Made by a program: the position numbers and the translations under genes. Positions 10,582 through 24,379 of a DNA stretch of 64,000 bases are shown here, in pieces. Origin of the DNA: Burkholderiaceae bacterium (GTDB taxonomy: Bacteria; Pseudomonadota; Gammaproteobacteria; Burkholderiales; Burkholderiaceae_E); assembly GCA_027493945.1 (NCBI GenBank), contig JAOSJU010000001.1:248001-312000 (forward strand). The letters are read 5' to 3'. Below the pieces are notes generated by a model, which saw only the letters and a program-made list of their open reading frames with translations, searched no databases and was not told the origin of the DNA. Within the stretch, counting starts at the first letter, position 1, and the number at the start of each line of letters is the position of its first letter.

Positions 10582-11686
10582 ATGGAAGCCGAGCGCCTGA
10601 ACCAACTCGAATCGCTGATCGACGACCTTCGCCGGCGCGTCGGCGAGCTCCGGGGGTATCTTTGACTACGAGACGAAAAAGCTCCGTCTCGAAGTGATCA
10701 ACCGGGAGCTCGAAACTCCCGACATCTGGAACGACGCGAAACACGCGCAGGAGCTCGGCCGCGAGAAGAAGGCGCTCGAAGGCGTGGTCGAGCGCATCGG
10801 CACGATCGACACCGGGCTGGCCGACGTCGCCGAACTGTTCGCGATGGCCTCGGCCGAAAGCGACGACGACACGCTGGTCGCGGTGGAGGCCGACGCGCAG
10901 CGGATCGAGGCGCAGGTCGCCGACCTCGAATTCAGGCGCATGTTCGCCAACCCGGCCGACCCCAACCCCTGCTTCGTCGAAATCCAGGCCGGCGCCGGCG
11001 GCACCGAGGCGCAGGACTGGGCCGCGATGCTGCTGCGCCAGTACCTGCGCTACTGCGAGCGCAAGGGCTTCGGCACCGAGATCCTCGAGGAGTCCGAAGG
11101 CGACGTCGCCGGCATCAAGGGCGCCACCATCCGCGTCGACGGCGAATACGCGTACGGCTACCTGCGCACCGAAACCGGCATCCACCGGCTGGTGCGCAAG
11201 TCGCCGTTCGACTCCAGCGGCGGACGCCACACCTCGTTCGCGTCGGTCTTCGTCTACCCGAAGGTCGACGACTCGATCGAGGTCGAGATCAACCCGGCCG
11301 ACCTGCGCATCGACGTCTACCGGGCCTCGGGCGCCGGCGGCCAGCACGTGAACAAGACCGAATCGGCGGTGCGCATCACGCACAACCCGACCGGCATCGT
11401 CGTGCAGTGCCAGAACGATCGCTCGCAGCACCGCAACCGCGACGAGGCGATGGGCATGCTGCGCGCGCGCCTCTATGAGCTCGAGCTGCGCAAGCGCCAG
11501 GCCGAGCAGGACAAGGTCGAGGCCGGCAAGACCGACATCGGCTGGGGGCACCAGATCCGCTCGTACGTGCTCGACCAGTCGCGCATCAAGGACCTGCGCA
11601 CCAACGTCGAGATCAGCAACACGCGCGCGGTGCTCGACGGCGACCTCGACGAGTTCATCGTCGCCAGCCTCAAACAGGGAGTCTGA
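10582..11686 (+). CDS. prfB: Peptide chain release factor 2, programmed +1 frameshift
   Basis: The ATG at 10582 opens 27 codons ending GGG TAT CTT followed by in-frame TGA at 10663-10665. Reading then moves +1 to GAC at 10664 and runs to 11686, giving 367 residues, the normal RF2 length. The RF2-specific tripeptide appears in [13 protein letters not shown] and the catalytic GGQ loop in [16 protein letters not shown]2 ends translation at UGA and UAA. The frame change is the classical autoregulatory device of the family, not damage. lysS follows after three bases. Confidence 0.96.
10651..10666 (+). promoter_or_regulatory. RF2 autoregulatory +1 frameshift site
   Basis: A purine-rich Shine-Dalgarno-like GGGGG stretch stands three bases ahead of the slippery CTT TGA C. 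When RF2 is scarce, ribosomes pause at UGA and slip +1 on CUU, making more RF2. The spacing and the UGA-C context match the canonical site. Confidence 0.95.
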
Positions 11687-11689
11687 GCC

Positions 11690-13228
<1,539 letters not shown>

Positions 13229-13259
13229 CGCCTCGCGCCGCTAGCCTCGGCAACCCGGC

Positions 13260-14468
13260 GTGTCGTCCCGGTCGGTCGGCGCCGCGATCGCCGCGCTGGG
13301 GGTGACCCAGATCGTCGGCTGGGGCACGACGCATTACATGTCGGCGATCCTCGCAGGCTCGATCGCCGACGGGCTCGGCATCTCGCCCACCACGGTGCTG
13401 GGCGGCTTCTCCTGGGGCCTGCTGGTGGCCGGCGCGAGCGCGCGCACGATCGGCCGGCTGATGGATCGCCACGGTGCCGGGCGCGTGATGATGCTCGCTT
13501 CGATGCTGGCCGCGGCCGGCCTGCTGACGATTTCGATTGCGCAGGGCTGGCCGGCGCTGTTCGCGGGCTGGACGCTGATCGGACTGGCGATGCGCTCGAT
13601 CCTGTACGACGGCGCCTTCGCCGCGCTGACGGTGCTGGCCGGCGATGGCGCGCGCCGCGCGATCTCGCTGGTGACCCTGTTCGGCGGCTTCGCCTCCAGC
13701 GTGTTCTGGCCGATCGGCGCCTGGCTCGATGCGTCGCTCGGCTGGCGAGCCGCACTTCAGGTCTACGCGCTGCTGAACCTGGCGCCCTGCGCGCTGCTGC
13801 ACGCGCGCTTCGCCGGCGGCCCGCGCCGCCGCCCGGTCGGTGCCGGCGCGGGCGTCGAGACGAGCACCGCGCACGTGCCGCTGCCGCCGCACGCCGCGCG
13901 TCGCGCACTCGCCCTGATCGCGCTCGGCTTCACGCTGCACGCGTTCATCAACTCGGCCATCGGGGCTCACCTGGTGTTACTGCTGAGCGGCTTCGGCTAT
14001 GGGGCGACGGTGGTCGTCGCGACCGCGTCGCTGATGGGCCCCGCGCAGGTCGTCGCGCGCGTGGCCGAGATGTCGCTTCAGCGCCGCTTCAGCGCGGTGG
14101 CGGTCGCACTGCCGTCGATCGCGCTGATGCCCGTGGCGTTCGTCGCCGCCCTCGCCCTGCCCACGCAACCCTGGGCGGCGGCCGTGTTCGTGATGCTGTA
14201 CGGCTGCGCCAACGGCCTGATGACGATCGTGCGCGGCGTGCTGCCGCTGGCGGTGTTCGGCAGCCGCGGCTATGCGGAGTTGCTGGGACGGATCGCCGGG
14301 CCGGGTCTGCTCGCCGCGGCGGCCGCGCCGGTCGCGCTATCGGCGCTGGTCGAGGCGGCGGGGCCGCGCGCCGGGTTGCTGCTGCTGGCGGCCTGCGCCT
14401 TCGGCGCGCTCGCGTCGATCGCGGCGGTCGTGCGGCTGGTACGGCGCACCACACGCGCCCCCGGTTGA
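13260..14468 (+). CDS. MFS transporter
   Basis: 402 residues from a GTG, with about twelve hydrophobic segments. The first half holds IAALGVTQIVGWGTTHYM and the MFS loop GRLMDRHGAGRVMM between segments 2 and 3. The second half starts near ALALIALGFTLHAFINSA. The substrate cannot be inferred. It converges on the iscA-iscR genes and has no evident operon partner. No strong ribosome-binding site is seen before the GTG, so the start is uncertain. Confidence 0.78.
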   Translation: MSSRSVGAAIAALGVTQIVGWGTTHYMSAILAGSIADGLGISPTTVLGGFSWGLLVAGASARTIGRLMDRHGAGRVMMLASMLAAAGLLTISIAQGWPALFAGWTLIGLAMRSILYDGAFAALTVLAGDGARRAISLVTLFGGFASSVFWPIGAWLDASLGWRAALQVYALLNLAPCALLHARFAGGPRRRPVGAGAGVETSTAHVPLPPHAARRALALIALGFTLHAFINSAIGAHLVLLLSGFGYGATVVVATASLMGPAQVVARVAEMSLQRRFSAVAVALPSIALMPVAFVAALALPTQPWAAAVFVMLYGCANGLMTIVRGVLPLAVFGSRGYAELLGRIAGPGLLAAAAAPVALSALVEAAGPRAGLLLLAACAFGALASIAAVVRLVRRTTRAPG

Positions 14469-14509
14469 GCCGCACGCCGAACCGCGGGCCGGCGCGGCAG
14501 CGATCGACT

Positions 14510-14833
14510 TCAGACCGAGAACGACTCGCCGCAGCCGCAGGTGCCTTTCACGTTGGGGTTGTTGAACCTGAACCCCTCGTTCAGCCCTTCGCGGACGAAA
14601 TCGAGCTCGATGCCCTGCAGGTACGGCAGGCTCTTCGAGTCGATGAACACCTTGATGCCGTGGCTCTCGAACTCGAGGTCGTCGGCGCTGCGCGCGTCGG
14701 CGAACTCGAGCTGGTACGACATGCCGGAACAGCCCGAGGTCTTCACGCCCACGCGCAGTCCCATCCCCTTGCCCCGCTGCTCGATCGAGCGCGCCACGTA
14801 GCGGGCGGCCCTCTCGGTGAGGTTCACAGCCAT
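14510..14833 (-). CDS. iscA: IscA, A-type iron-sulfur carrier
   Basis: 107 residues with the three A-type carrier cysteines: TSGCSGMSY (about residue 35) and [10 protein letters not shown] near the C-terminus. [20 protein letters not shown] fits IscA better than ErpA. A GGGAGA ribosome-binding site precedes the ATG. IscA carries nascent iron-sulfur clusters to target proteins. It follows iscR by only 16 bases; the genes normally between them, iscS and iscU, are missing, and no hscB, hscA or fdx follows. Confidence 0.9.
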   Translation of the reverse strand: MAVNLTERAARYVARSIEQRGKGMGLRVGVKTSGCSGMSYQLEFADARSADDLEFESHGIKVFIDSKSLPYLQGIELDFVREGLNEGFRFNNPNVKGTCGCGESFSV

Positions 14834-14849
14834 TCGCGTTCTCCCGGTG

Positions 14850-15380
14850 TCAGACCGTCGTGATGCGGCCTTTTTCGATCTTGATCGGCTGCAGCGTGGA
14901 AGTGGGGAATTCGAGCGCCGCGCGATGCTCCTTGAGCACCGAAATCTCTTTCGGCTGCGCGCGCGTCTCGCGCCCTTTCTGCTGCTCGACCAGGTCGGCC
15001 AACGTGACCGAGTCGAGGTACTCGATCATCCGCTTGTTCAGGTTGGTCCAGAGCTCGTGCGTCATGCACGGGCCGTTTTCGTCCTGGCAGTTTTCCTTGC
15101 CGCCGCATTGCGTCGCGTCGAGCGGCTCGTCGACCGCGAAAATCATGTCGGCGACGGTGATGCCCTTCATCGACCTCGCCAGCGTGTAGCCGCCACCCGG
15201 GCCGCGCGTGCTCTCGACGAGCTCGTGCCGGCGCAGCTTGCCGAACAGCTGCTCGAGGTACGACAGCGAAATCTTCTGGCGCTGGCTGATTCCAGCCAGC
15301 GTGACCGGGCCCTGGTGCTGGCGCAAGGCCAGATCGATCATCGCGGTGACCGCGAAGCGCCCTTTGGTAGTCAGTCGCAT
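14850..15380 (-). CDS. iscR: IscR, Rrf2-family iron-sulfur regulator
   Basis: 176 residues from the ATG at 15380 ([18 protein letters not shown]). A winged-helix domain carries [19 protein letters not shown]. The cluster-binding cysteines lie in [19 protein letters not shown], the three-cysteine pattern of IscR. It senses [2Fe-2S] status and represses its own promoter. Two IscR-like sites are visible upstream. Here it heads a reduced operon with iscA only. Confidence 0.93.
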   Translation of the reverse strand: MRLTTKGRFAVTAMIDLALRQHQGPVTLAGISQRQKISLSYLEQLFGKLRRHELVESTRGPGGGYTLARSMKGITVADMIFAVDEPLDATQCGGKENCQDENGPCMTHELWTNLNKRMIEYLDSVTLADLVEQQKGRETRAQPKEISVLKEHRAALEFPTSTLQPIKIEKGRITTV

Positions 15381-15403
15381 GATGGCTCCGTCCGGAAAGA
15401 CGA

Positions 15404-15428
15404 GTACCTGACTCGGATGCTCAAGTAT
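15404..15428 (-). promoter_or_regulatory. IscR type 1 site, overlapping the iscR -10
   Basis: Read on the minus strand, this 25-base site starts ATACTTGAG and ends GAGTCAGGTAC. It keeps the outer ATA-SYY and RRS blocks of the type 1 consensus (ATA-SYY-GACT-RWWW-YAGTC-RRS-TAT), with a partly degenerate centre. The -10 hexamer TATACT (15424-15429) overlaps its upstream end, which suits autorepression. Confidence 0.6.
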
Positions 15429-15434
15429 AGCGGA

Positions 15435-15459
15435 TTTTCCGACTGTTTTACTCGGCATT
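15435..15459 (+). promoter_or_regulatory. Second IscR type 1 site, -35 region of iscR
   Basis: This 25-base site contains TCC-GACT-GTTT-TACTC-GGC. It has a perfect GACT and RWWW centre and a single mismatch in the YAGTC block. It covers the -35 region of the iscR promoter. Tandem IscR sites at the iscR promoter are also found in E. coli. Confidence 0.6.
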
Positions 15460-15661
15460 CAGCGGGTGTGGTCTTTTTGCACAAAGCTAAAAACCCGCAC
15501 TCCACACGCACAGAGTCGCCAACGATGGGCGCGCCCTTACCGACGGCGGCGACGGCGCGGCCGGGCCGTGTCGCGGGCCGCCGCGCCGCGCGAGGCGGCG
15601 CTGCAGGCGGCCGCGCCGCGCGAAGCGGCCGCCCGGTTCGCCGCGGCGCGGCACAACCCGC

Positions 15662-16183
15662 TCAGGCGGCCGCGACCTGCGTGGCGCGGCGCTTGGCCAG
15701 TTCGAGCAGCCCGTTGCAGGCATCCTCGATGTAGTCGAGCGCCTGCTCGAAGCCCTGCGCGTTGCCGTAGTACGGGTCGGCGATGGTGGCCGTCTCGTGC
15801 TCGGTGGCGAAGCGCATCAGCAATTGCAGCTTGTGGTGCGCGGACTTCGGCGCGAGTTGTTGCAGCTGCGCGAGGTTGTCCCAGTCCATTGCGAGGATCA
15901 TGTCGAAGTCGTCGACGTCGCGTTCCCTCACCTTCGTGGCACGCAGGTCGGCAATCTCGTAGCCGCGCCGCGCGACCGCGGCCTGCGCACGCTTGTCGGG
16001 CGGCTCGCCGACGTGGAACGCGTGCGTGCCCGCCGATGCGACCCGGACGACTTCGTCCAGCCCGGCCTGCCGGACCATGTGCCGGAAGACCCCTTCGGCC
16101 ATCGGCGATCGGCAGATGTTGCCCATGCACACGAAGAGCACACGGGTGTTCATCGCCAGCGAAATCGGTTCTCGTTTTGCCAT
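15662..16183 (-). CDS. Low-molecular-weight protein-tyrosine phosphatase
   Basis: 173 residues from the ATG at 16183 (MAKREPISLAMNTRV); an internal ATG at 16153 would give 163 residues, closer to the family norm. The P-loop VCMGNICRSPMAEG (CX5R) and the general-acid region IADPYYG near the C-terminus identify the family. Such enzymes dephosphorylate protein tyrosine or arginine, or act on exopolysaccharide kinases. The gene is commonly upstream of iscR in Burkholderiales. The 200 bases between it and the iscR promoter are a GC-rich stretch with a short direct repeat. Confidence 0.88.
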   Translation of the reverse strand: MAKREPISLAMNTRVLFVCMGNICRSPMAEGVFRHMVRQAGLDEVVRVASAGTHAFHVGEPPDKRAQAAVARRGYEIADLRATKVRERDVDDFDMILAMDWDNLAQLQQLAPKSAHHKLQLLMRFATEHETATIADPYYGNAQGFEQALDYIEDACNGLLELAKRRATQVAAA

Positions 16184-16247
16184 GTCGGTATCTGCCTGAG
16201 TCACAAAATGTTCGATCGGGGTGCCTGCGCGCGCTCTCCGGCCTGCC

Positions 16248-18335
<2,088 letters not shown>

Positions 18336-18578
18336 CGTGTGGGTCGGGCGGCGCGGGTCGGCGTGCTAAACTGGTTTCGGTTGCGGATGGCCTGCGGTGA
18401 TCGCGATGTTGCGCCGCACAAGCGTGGCGTCACGACCGGATTCGACGATCCGGCAACCCGTCGACGGGTCGCTCGCAGGGTAGGAATATCGGTCACCGCA
18501 AGGCTTTCGCTGGCCTTTCGGACAAACTGCAATTATCGCCGCGCCGTCCCCGAAAATCCAGTGTTCTGCACGGAATTT

Positions 18579-18589
18579 GTGCATTGCAC
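18579..18589. promoter_or_regulatory. Small palindrome in uvrB-aminotransferase gap
   Basis: GTGCA-T-TGCAC is a perfect 11-base palindrome just before the repeat element. It could be an operator, but no regulator can be assigned. The rest of the 571-base gap (18336-18906) holds the repeat element and no convincing gene. Confidence 0.25.
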
Positions 18590-18592
18590 CTT

Positions 18593-18856
18593 GGGCCTGT
18601 TCACACTACGATCGTCCCCGCGTGAGTCCGAAAAAAGCGCGCAATCAAGGCGCAAAGCGCAGCCGTGGCGGGGCCACGGCGAGCATTTGCAACGCGGAGT
18701 GCGCGCTTTTTCGCACTCACCCTCCGGGCCGGGGCCTGCCGGGCCGCCACACTTCGTTGCCGGCTCCTTGCGTGGCACCGCCACGCGCGTCGCCGGCGCC
18801 TCGTTTGGCGGCCCGGCAGGCCCCGGCGCGGGGACGATCGTAGTGTGAACAGGCCC
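18593..18856. repeat. Structured palindromic element (MITE-like), copy 1
   Basis: A 264-base element with perfect 30-base terminal inverted repeats (18593-18622 and 18827-18856), beginning GGGCCTGTTCACACTACG. Inside are two large hairpins, about 18624-18718 and 18729-18826, so the strand can fold into a three-way-junction shape. A near-identical copy lies at 32892-33156. It has no coding capacity that looks real. It may be a non-autonomous transposon moved in trans or a structured intergenic repeat. It separates the aminotransferase from its upstream region. Confidence 0.85.
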
Positions 18857-18906
18857 TGGTCGCTTGCCGCACTCATCCCCGTAAATCAAGGACTTGACCG
18901 ACCGCC

Positions 18907-20115
18907 ATGAGCCAGTCGATGTTCGCCACCGTCGAGATGGCACCCCGTGATCCGATTCTCGGCCTGACAGAGACTTTCAATGCTGACAAACGAACCGAGA
19001 AAGTCAATCTCGGCGTCGGCGTCTACTGCGACGACAACGGCCGGATTCCGCTGCTTGCTGCGGTGCGTGAAGCCGAGCAGGCGCGCATCGCCAGCGCGCC
19101 GGCGCGCGGCTACCTGCCGATCGAAGGCTTCGCGGCCTACAACCAGGCGGTGCAGCAGCTGCTCTTCGGCGCCGACTCGCCGCTGCTCGCCGCCGGACGC
19201 GTGGCGACCTTCGAGGCGCTCGGCGGCACCGGCGGCCTGCGCATCGGCGCCGATTTCCTGCGCCGGCTGTATCCGGCCGCGCAGGCCTGGATCAGCGACC
19301 CGAGCTGGGAGAACCACCGGGCGCTGTTCGAGGCGGCGGGCTACGAGGTTCGTGCCTATCCCTATTACGACCCGGCCACGCACGGCGTGAAGTTCGACGC
19401 GATGCTCGCCGCGCTGAAGTCGATGCCGGCGCACTCGGTCGTCGTGCTGCACGCCTGCTGCCACAACCCGACCGGCGTCGACCTCGATGCCGCGCAATGG
19501 GACGCGGTGGTCGCCGTGGTGCGCGAGCGCGAACTGGTCGCGTTCCTCGACATGGCCTACCAGGGCTTCGGCGAGGGCATCGAGGCCGATGCGCTGGCGC
19601 TGCGCAAGTTCGCCGACTCCGGCCTCGACTTCTTCGTGTCGAGCTCGTTCTCGAAGTCGTTCTCGCTGTACGGCGAGCGCGTCGGCGCGCTGTCGATCGT
19701 CACTGCCGATCGCGACGAGACCGCCCGCGTCATCAGCCAGGTCAAGCGGGTCATCCGCACCAGCTACTCGAACCCGCCCACGCACGGCGCCGCGATCGTC
19801 GCGGCCGTGCTGTCGACACCCGCGCTGCGCCAACTCTGGGAGAAGGAGCTCGCCGGCATGCGCGAGCGCATCCGCGCGATGCGCGAAGACCTCGTGCGCA
19901 AGCTGCGCGAGAACGGCGTGGCGGAAGACTTCTCCTTCGTCGCGCGCCAGCGCGGGATGTTCTCCTATTCGGGGCTGAACCCCGCGCAGGTCGAACGCCT
20001 GCGCAACGAATTCGGCATCTACGCGGTGGCTACCGGACGCATCTGCCTGGCGGCGCTGAACAGCCGCAACATCGACTACGTCGCGAAAGCGATGGCGGCG
20101 GTCATCAAGGGTTAG
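18907..20115 (+). CDS. Aspartate/aromatic amino acid aminotransferase
   Basis: 402 residues, class I PLP aminotransferase of the AspC/TyrB type. Visible features are LGVGVYCDDNGRIPLL, the substrate/PLP pocket CCHNPTGVDL, FLDMAYQGFGEG and the Schiff-base lysine in SSSFSKSFSLYGERVG. The C-terminal arginine region GRICLAALN is present. It transfers amino groups between aspartate or aromatic amino acids and 2-oxoglutarate. AspC and TyrB cannot be separated by eye. It follows the palindromic repeat and is monocistronic before a tRNA gene. Confidence 0.9.
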   Translation: MSQSMFATVEMAPRDPILGLTETFNADKRTEKVNLGVGVYCDDNGRIPLLAAVREAEQARIASAPARGYLPIEGFAAYNQAVQQLLFGADSPLLAAGRVATFEALGGTGGLRIGADFLRRLYPAAQAWISDPSWENHRALFEAAGYEVRAYPYYDPATHGVKFDAMLAALKSMPAHSVVVLHACCHNPTGVDLDAAQWDAVVAVVRERELVAFLDMAYQGFGEGIEADALALRKFADSGLDFFVSSSFSKSFSLYGERVGALSIVTADRDETARVISQVKRVIRTSYSNPPTHGAAIVAAVLSTPALRQLWEKELAGMRERIRAMREDLVRKLRENGVAEDFSFVARQRGMFSYSGLNPAQVERLRNEFGIYAVATGRICLAALNSRNIDYVAKAMAAVIKG

Positions 20116-20130
20116 GGCAGTCTCGGCGAT

Positions 20131-20160
20131 TCGACAGCGCGGGGCGTCCCAAGCTAGAAT
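20131..20160 (+). promoter_or_regulatory. Promoter of tRNA-Asn
   Basis: A -35-like TCGACA (20131-20136) and a -10 TAGAAT (20155-20160) are separated by 18 bases. The tRNA 5' end lies ten bases downstream. Confidence 0.5.
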
Positions 20161-20170
20161 TACGGTTTAT

Positions 20171-20479
20171 TCCCCGATAGCTCAGTCGGTAGAGCGACGG
20201 ACTGTTAACACAATGGCAGCCCACGCGGGAAACCGTGTGGTGAAAACATCCCTAATTCGGGGAACCCTAAGGCGCGACGCGCTAAGGCAATCCCGAGCAA
20301 GCAGGCAGAGGCCAGCAGCCGACGCCGGGCATGTGTAGAGACTTTACGGGATGCGCCTACAGCGGACGATACGCGCAAGCGGATCGCCGGCCATGGCGAA
20401 GAGAAAGTCCAAGCCGGTTGGAAACTTCCGGGCACTTGTAATCCGCAGGTCCCTGGTTCGAGCCCAGGTCGGGGAGCCA
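20171..20479 (+). tRNA. tRNA-Asn(GTT), split by a group I intron
   Basis: The exons are 20171-20205 and 20439-20479. Joined, they give a 76-base cloverleaf with encoded CCA: acceptor arms TCCCCGA and TCGGGGA pair perfectly, the D stem is GCTC/GAGC, and the anticodon loop reads CTGTTAA with GTT. The T arm GGTTCGAGCCC follows. The 233-base insertion lies between anticodon positions 35 and 36, so the gene is useless unless the intron is removed. Position pair 27-43 is an A-C mismatch, the only flaw in the stems. A promoter and a strong terminator frame the gene. Confidence 0.93.
20206..20438 (+). ncRNA. Group I intron (IC3-like) in tRNA-Asn
   Basis: The four conserved core segments occur in order: P-like AATTCGGGGAACC (20254), Q-like AATCCCGAGC (20289), R-like GTGTAGAGACTTTACGG (20333) and S-like AGAGAAAGTCC (20400). 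They closely match the small self-splicing intron of Azoarcus tRNA-Ile. P1 can form between exon CTGT and intron GCAG at 20216-20219, placing the required U-G wobble at the 5' splice site after T20205. The last intron base is G20438 (omega G). At 233 bases it has no room for a homing endonuclease. Confidence 0.93.
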
Positions 20480-20488
20480 AATCCGACG

Positions 20489-20522
20489 GCCGGTGCGCGT
20501 ACAGCGCACCGGCTTTTTTTTT
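20489..20522 (+). terminator. Rho-independent terminator after tRNA-Asn
   Basis: A perfect 10-bp stem (GCCGGTGCGC / GCGCACCGGC) with a 5-base loop is followed by nine T residues. Confidence 0.93.
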
Positions 20523-20575
20523 CGCCTCGCGCGCGGGCCGTGGGGTCGCGATCAACAGCGTAAAACCGACCGGCA

Positions 20576-20589
20576 TTGATCCGGCGCAA
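20576..20589 (+). promoter_or_regulatory. Weak Fnr-type box upstream of acyl-CoA synthetase operon
   Basis: TTGAT-CCGG-CGCAA matches 8 of 10 fixed positions of TTGAT-N4-ATCAA. Its centre is about 41.5 bases from a start site that would follow GATAGC (20611-20616) used as -10. The first gene starts at 20641. Confidence 0.35.
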
Positions 20590-20640
20590 TGCCGCCCCTG
20601 CGCCGGCGGCGATAGCCTGCGAAGAATCACCGAGGCGCGC

Positions 20641-22394
<1,754 letters not shown>

Positions 22395-22398
<4 letters not shown>

Positions 22399-23384
22399 GC
22401 ACCGAGTCCGACGAGGCACGCCGGCTGCTGTGGCAGATGCTGCGGATCCGGCGCTTCGAGGAGAAATGCGCGGAGCTCTACAGCGCCGGCCACATCCGCG
22501 GCTTCCTGCACCTGTACATCGGCGAAGAGGCGATCGCCGCCGGCGCGATGCCCCAGCTGCGCGCCGACGACAGCATCCTCGGTACCTACCGCGAGCACGG
22601 CCACGCGCTGGCGCGCGGCGTGCCGGCCGGAGCGATCATGGCCGAGATGTTCGGCAAGCGCGAGGGCTGCAGCGGCGGACGCGGCGGCTCGATGCACCTG
22701 TTCGACGTTTCGCGGCGCTTCTTCGGCGGCAACGCGATCGTCGGCGGTGCGCTGCCGCTGGCGGTCGGCTTTGCGCTGGCCGAGCAGATGCGCGGCACCG
22801 ACCGCGTGGTTGCCTGCTTCTTCGGCGAGGGCGCGATGGCCGAGGGCGAGTTCCACGAGTCCGCCAACCTCGCCGCGCTGTGGAAGCTGCCGGTGATGTT
22901 TCTGTGCGAGAACAACCTGTACGCGATGGGCACCGCGCTCGGCCGCTCGCAGTCGAACGTCGACCTGTGCGAGAAGACGCACGGCTACGGCATGCACGCG
23001 CTGTCGGTCGACGGCATGGACGTGCTCGCGGTGCGCGACGCGATGCGCCGCGCGACGGCCTCGGTGCGCGCCGGCGAGGGGCCGATCTTCGTCGAGTTCC
23101 GCACCTATCGCTTCCGCGCCCATTCGATGTTCGACCCGGAGCTGTACCGGGACAAGGCCGAAGTGGCCGAGTGGCGCAGGCGCTGCCCGATCGACCGCTT
23201 CGTGCGCACCGCGCGCGAGCACAACTGGCTCGACGAAGCCGACCTCGCGGCGATCGAGCGCGAAGTGGCCGCAGAGATCGACGAAGCGGTCGCGTTCGCC
23301 CACGCCGGCACCTGGGAGCCGATCGAGGACCTCGAGCGCGACGTCTACGCGCGCACCCCGGCGGCACCGGAAGCGCGCGCATGA
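22395..23384 (+). CDS. 2-oxo acid dehydrogenase E1 alpha subunit (PDH-like)
   Basis: 329 residues of the thiamine-diphosphate E1 alpha family. The N-terminal part has [25 protein letters not shown] and IGEEAIAAG. The ThDP motif reads [11 protein letters not shown]...[13 protein letters not shown]; it has GEG instead of the usual GDG, as some homologues do. The phosphorylation-loop region [15 protein letters not shown] is conserved. With E1 beta it decarboxylates a 2-oxo acid, probably pyruvate. It overlaps both neighbours by ATGA. It is distinct from single-chain AceE-type E1, which is usual for the housekeeping enzyme in this group. Confidence 0.9.
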
Positions 23385-24379
23385 GCGCAAACGTGAGCAC
23401 GACGGTCCGCACCACCTATCGCGAGGCGCTGCGAGCGGGCCTGCGCGACGCGCTCGCGCGCGACGAGCGCGCCTTCCTGATGGGCGAGGACGTCGCCCGC
23501 TATGGCGGCACCTACGCGGTCAGCAAGAGCCTGCACGGTGAATTCGGCGAGGACCGGGTTCGCGACACGCCGTTGTCGGAATCGGGTTTCGTCGGCGCGG
23601 GCATCGGCGCGGCGATGAACGGCATGCGCCCGATCGTCGAGGTGATGACGGTCAATTTCAGCCTGCTCGCGCTCGACCAGATCGTGAACAACGCGGCGAC
23701 GCTGCGCCACATGTCGGGCGGGCAGATCGAGGTACCGGTCGTGATCCGCATGACGACCGGCGCCGGGCGCCAGCTGGCGGCGCAGCACTCGCACAGCCTC
23801 GAAGGCTGGTACGCGCACGTGCCGGGCCTGCGGGTGGTGGCGCCGGCCACCCTTGCCGACGCGCGCGGCATGCTGTGGACCGCACTGCAGGATCCCGATC
23901 CGGTGATCATCTTCGAGCACGCGATGCTGCTGCCGATGGAAGGCGAGCTCGACGCCGACGCCGGCGCGGTCGACATCGACCGCGCAGCGGTGCGGCGTCC
24001 GGGCACGCAGCTGTCGCTGATCACTTACGGCGGATCGCTGCACAAGTGCCTCGAAGCGGCCGAAGTGCTCGCGCGCGAGGGCATCGACGCCGAGGTGCTC
24101 GACCTGCGCACGCTGCGCCCGCTCGACGTCGACGCGATCGTGGCCAGCGTGGGGAAGACGCGCCGCGCGGTCGTGGTCGACGAGGGATGGAAGACCTGCA
24201 GCCTCGCCGCGGAAATCATGGCCCTCGTCGTCGAGCACGCGTTCTACGACCTCGACGCGCCGCTGGCGCGAGTGTGCAGCGCCGAGGTGCCGATTCCGTA
24301 TCCGAAGCATCTCGAGGATGCCGCGCTGCCGCAGGTCGGGCGCATCGTCGCCGCCGCGCGCGAGGTGCTGGGCCGATGA
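23381..24379 (+). CDS. 2-oxo acid dehydrogenase E1 beta subunit (PDH-like)
   Basis: 332 residues. Family signs are [58 protein letters not shown] and [19 protein letters not shown]. The C-terminal [16 protein letters not shown] is typical of PDH-type beta subunits. It supplies the second half of the ThDP site together with E1 alpha. Starts and stops overlap on both sides by ATGA, so all three subunits are coupled. Confidence 0.92.
   Translation: MSANVSTTVRTTYREALRAGLRDALARDERAFLMGEDVARYGGTYAVSKSLHGEFGEDRVRDTPLSESGFVGAGIGAAMNGMRPIVEVMTVNFSLLALDQIVNNAATLRHMSGGQIEVPVVIRMTTGAGRQLAAQHSHSLEGWYAHVPGLRVVAPATLADARGMLWTALQDPDPVIIFEHAMLLPMEGELDADAGAVDIDRAAVRRPGTQLSLITYGGSLHKCLEAAEVLAREGIDAEVLDLRTLRPLDVDAIVASVGKTRRAVVVDEGWKTCSLAAEIMALVVEHAFYDLDAPLARVCSAEVPIPYPKHLEDAALPQVGRIVAAAREVLGR

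Noticed and set aside
18593..18856. Small proteins encoded by the palindromic repeat (frames also present in the second copy)
   Set aside because: The frames exist on both strands because the element is palindromic; no ribosome-binding sites or domains are seen.
20206..20438. Protein-coding gene or group II intron inside the tRNA
   Set aside because: No reading frame with a recognisable protein; no domain V-type sequence; group I core segments explain it fully.
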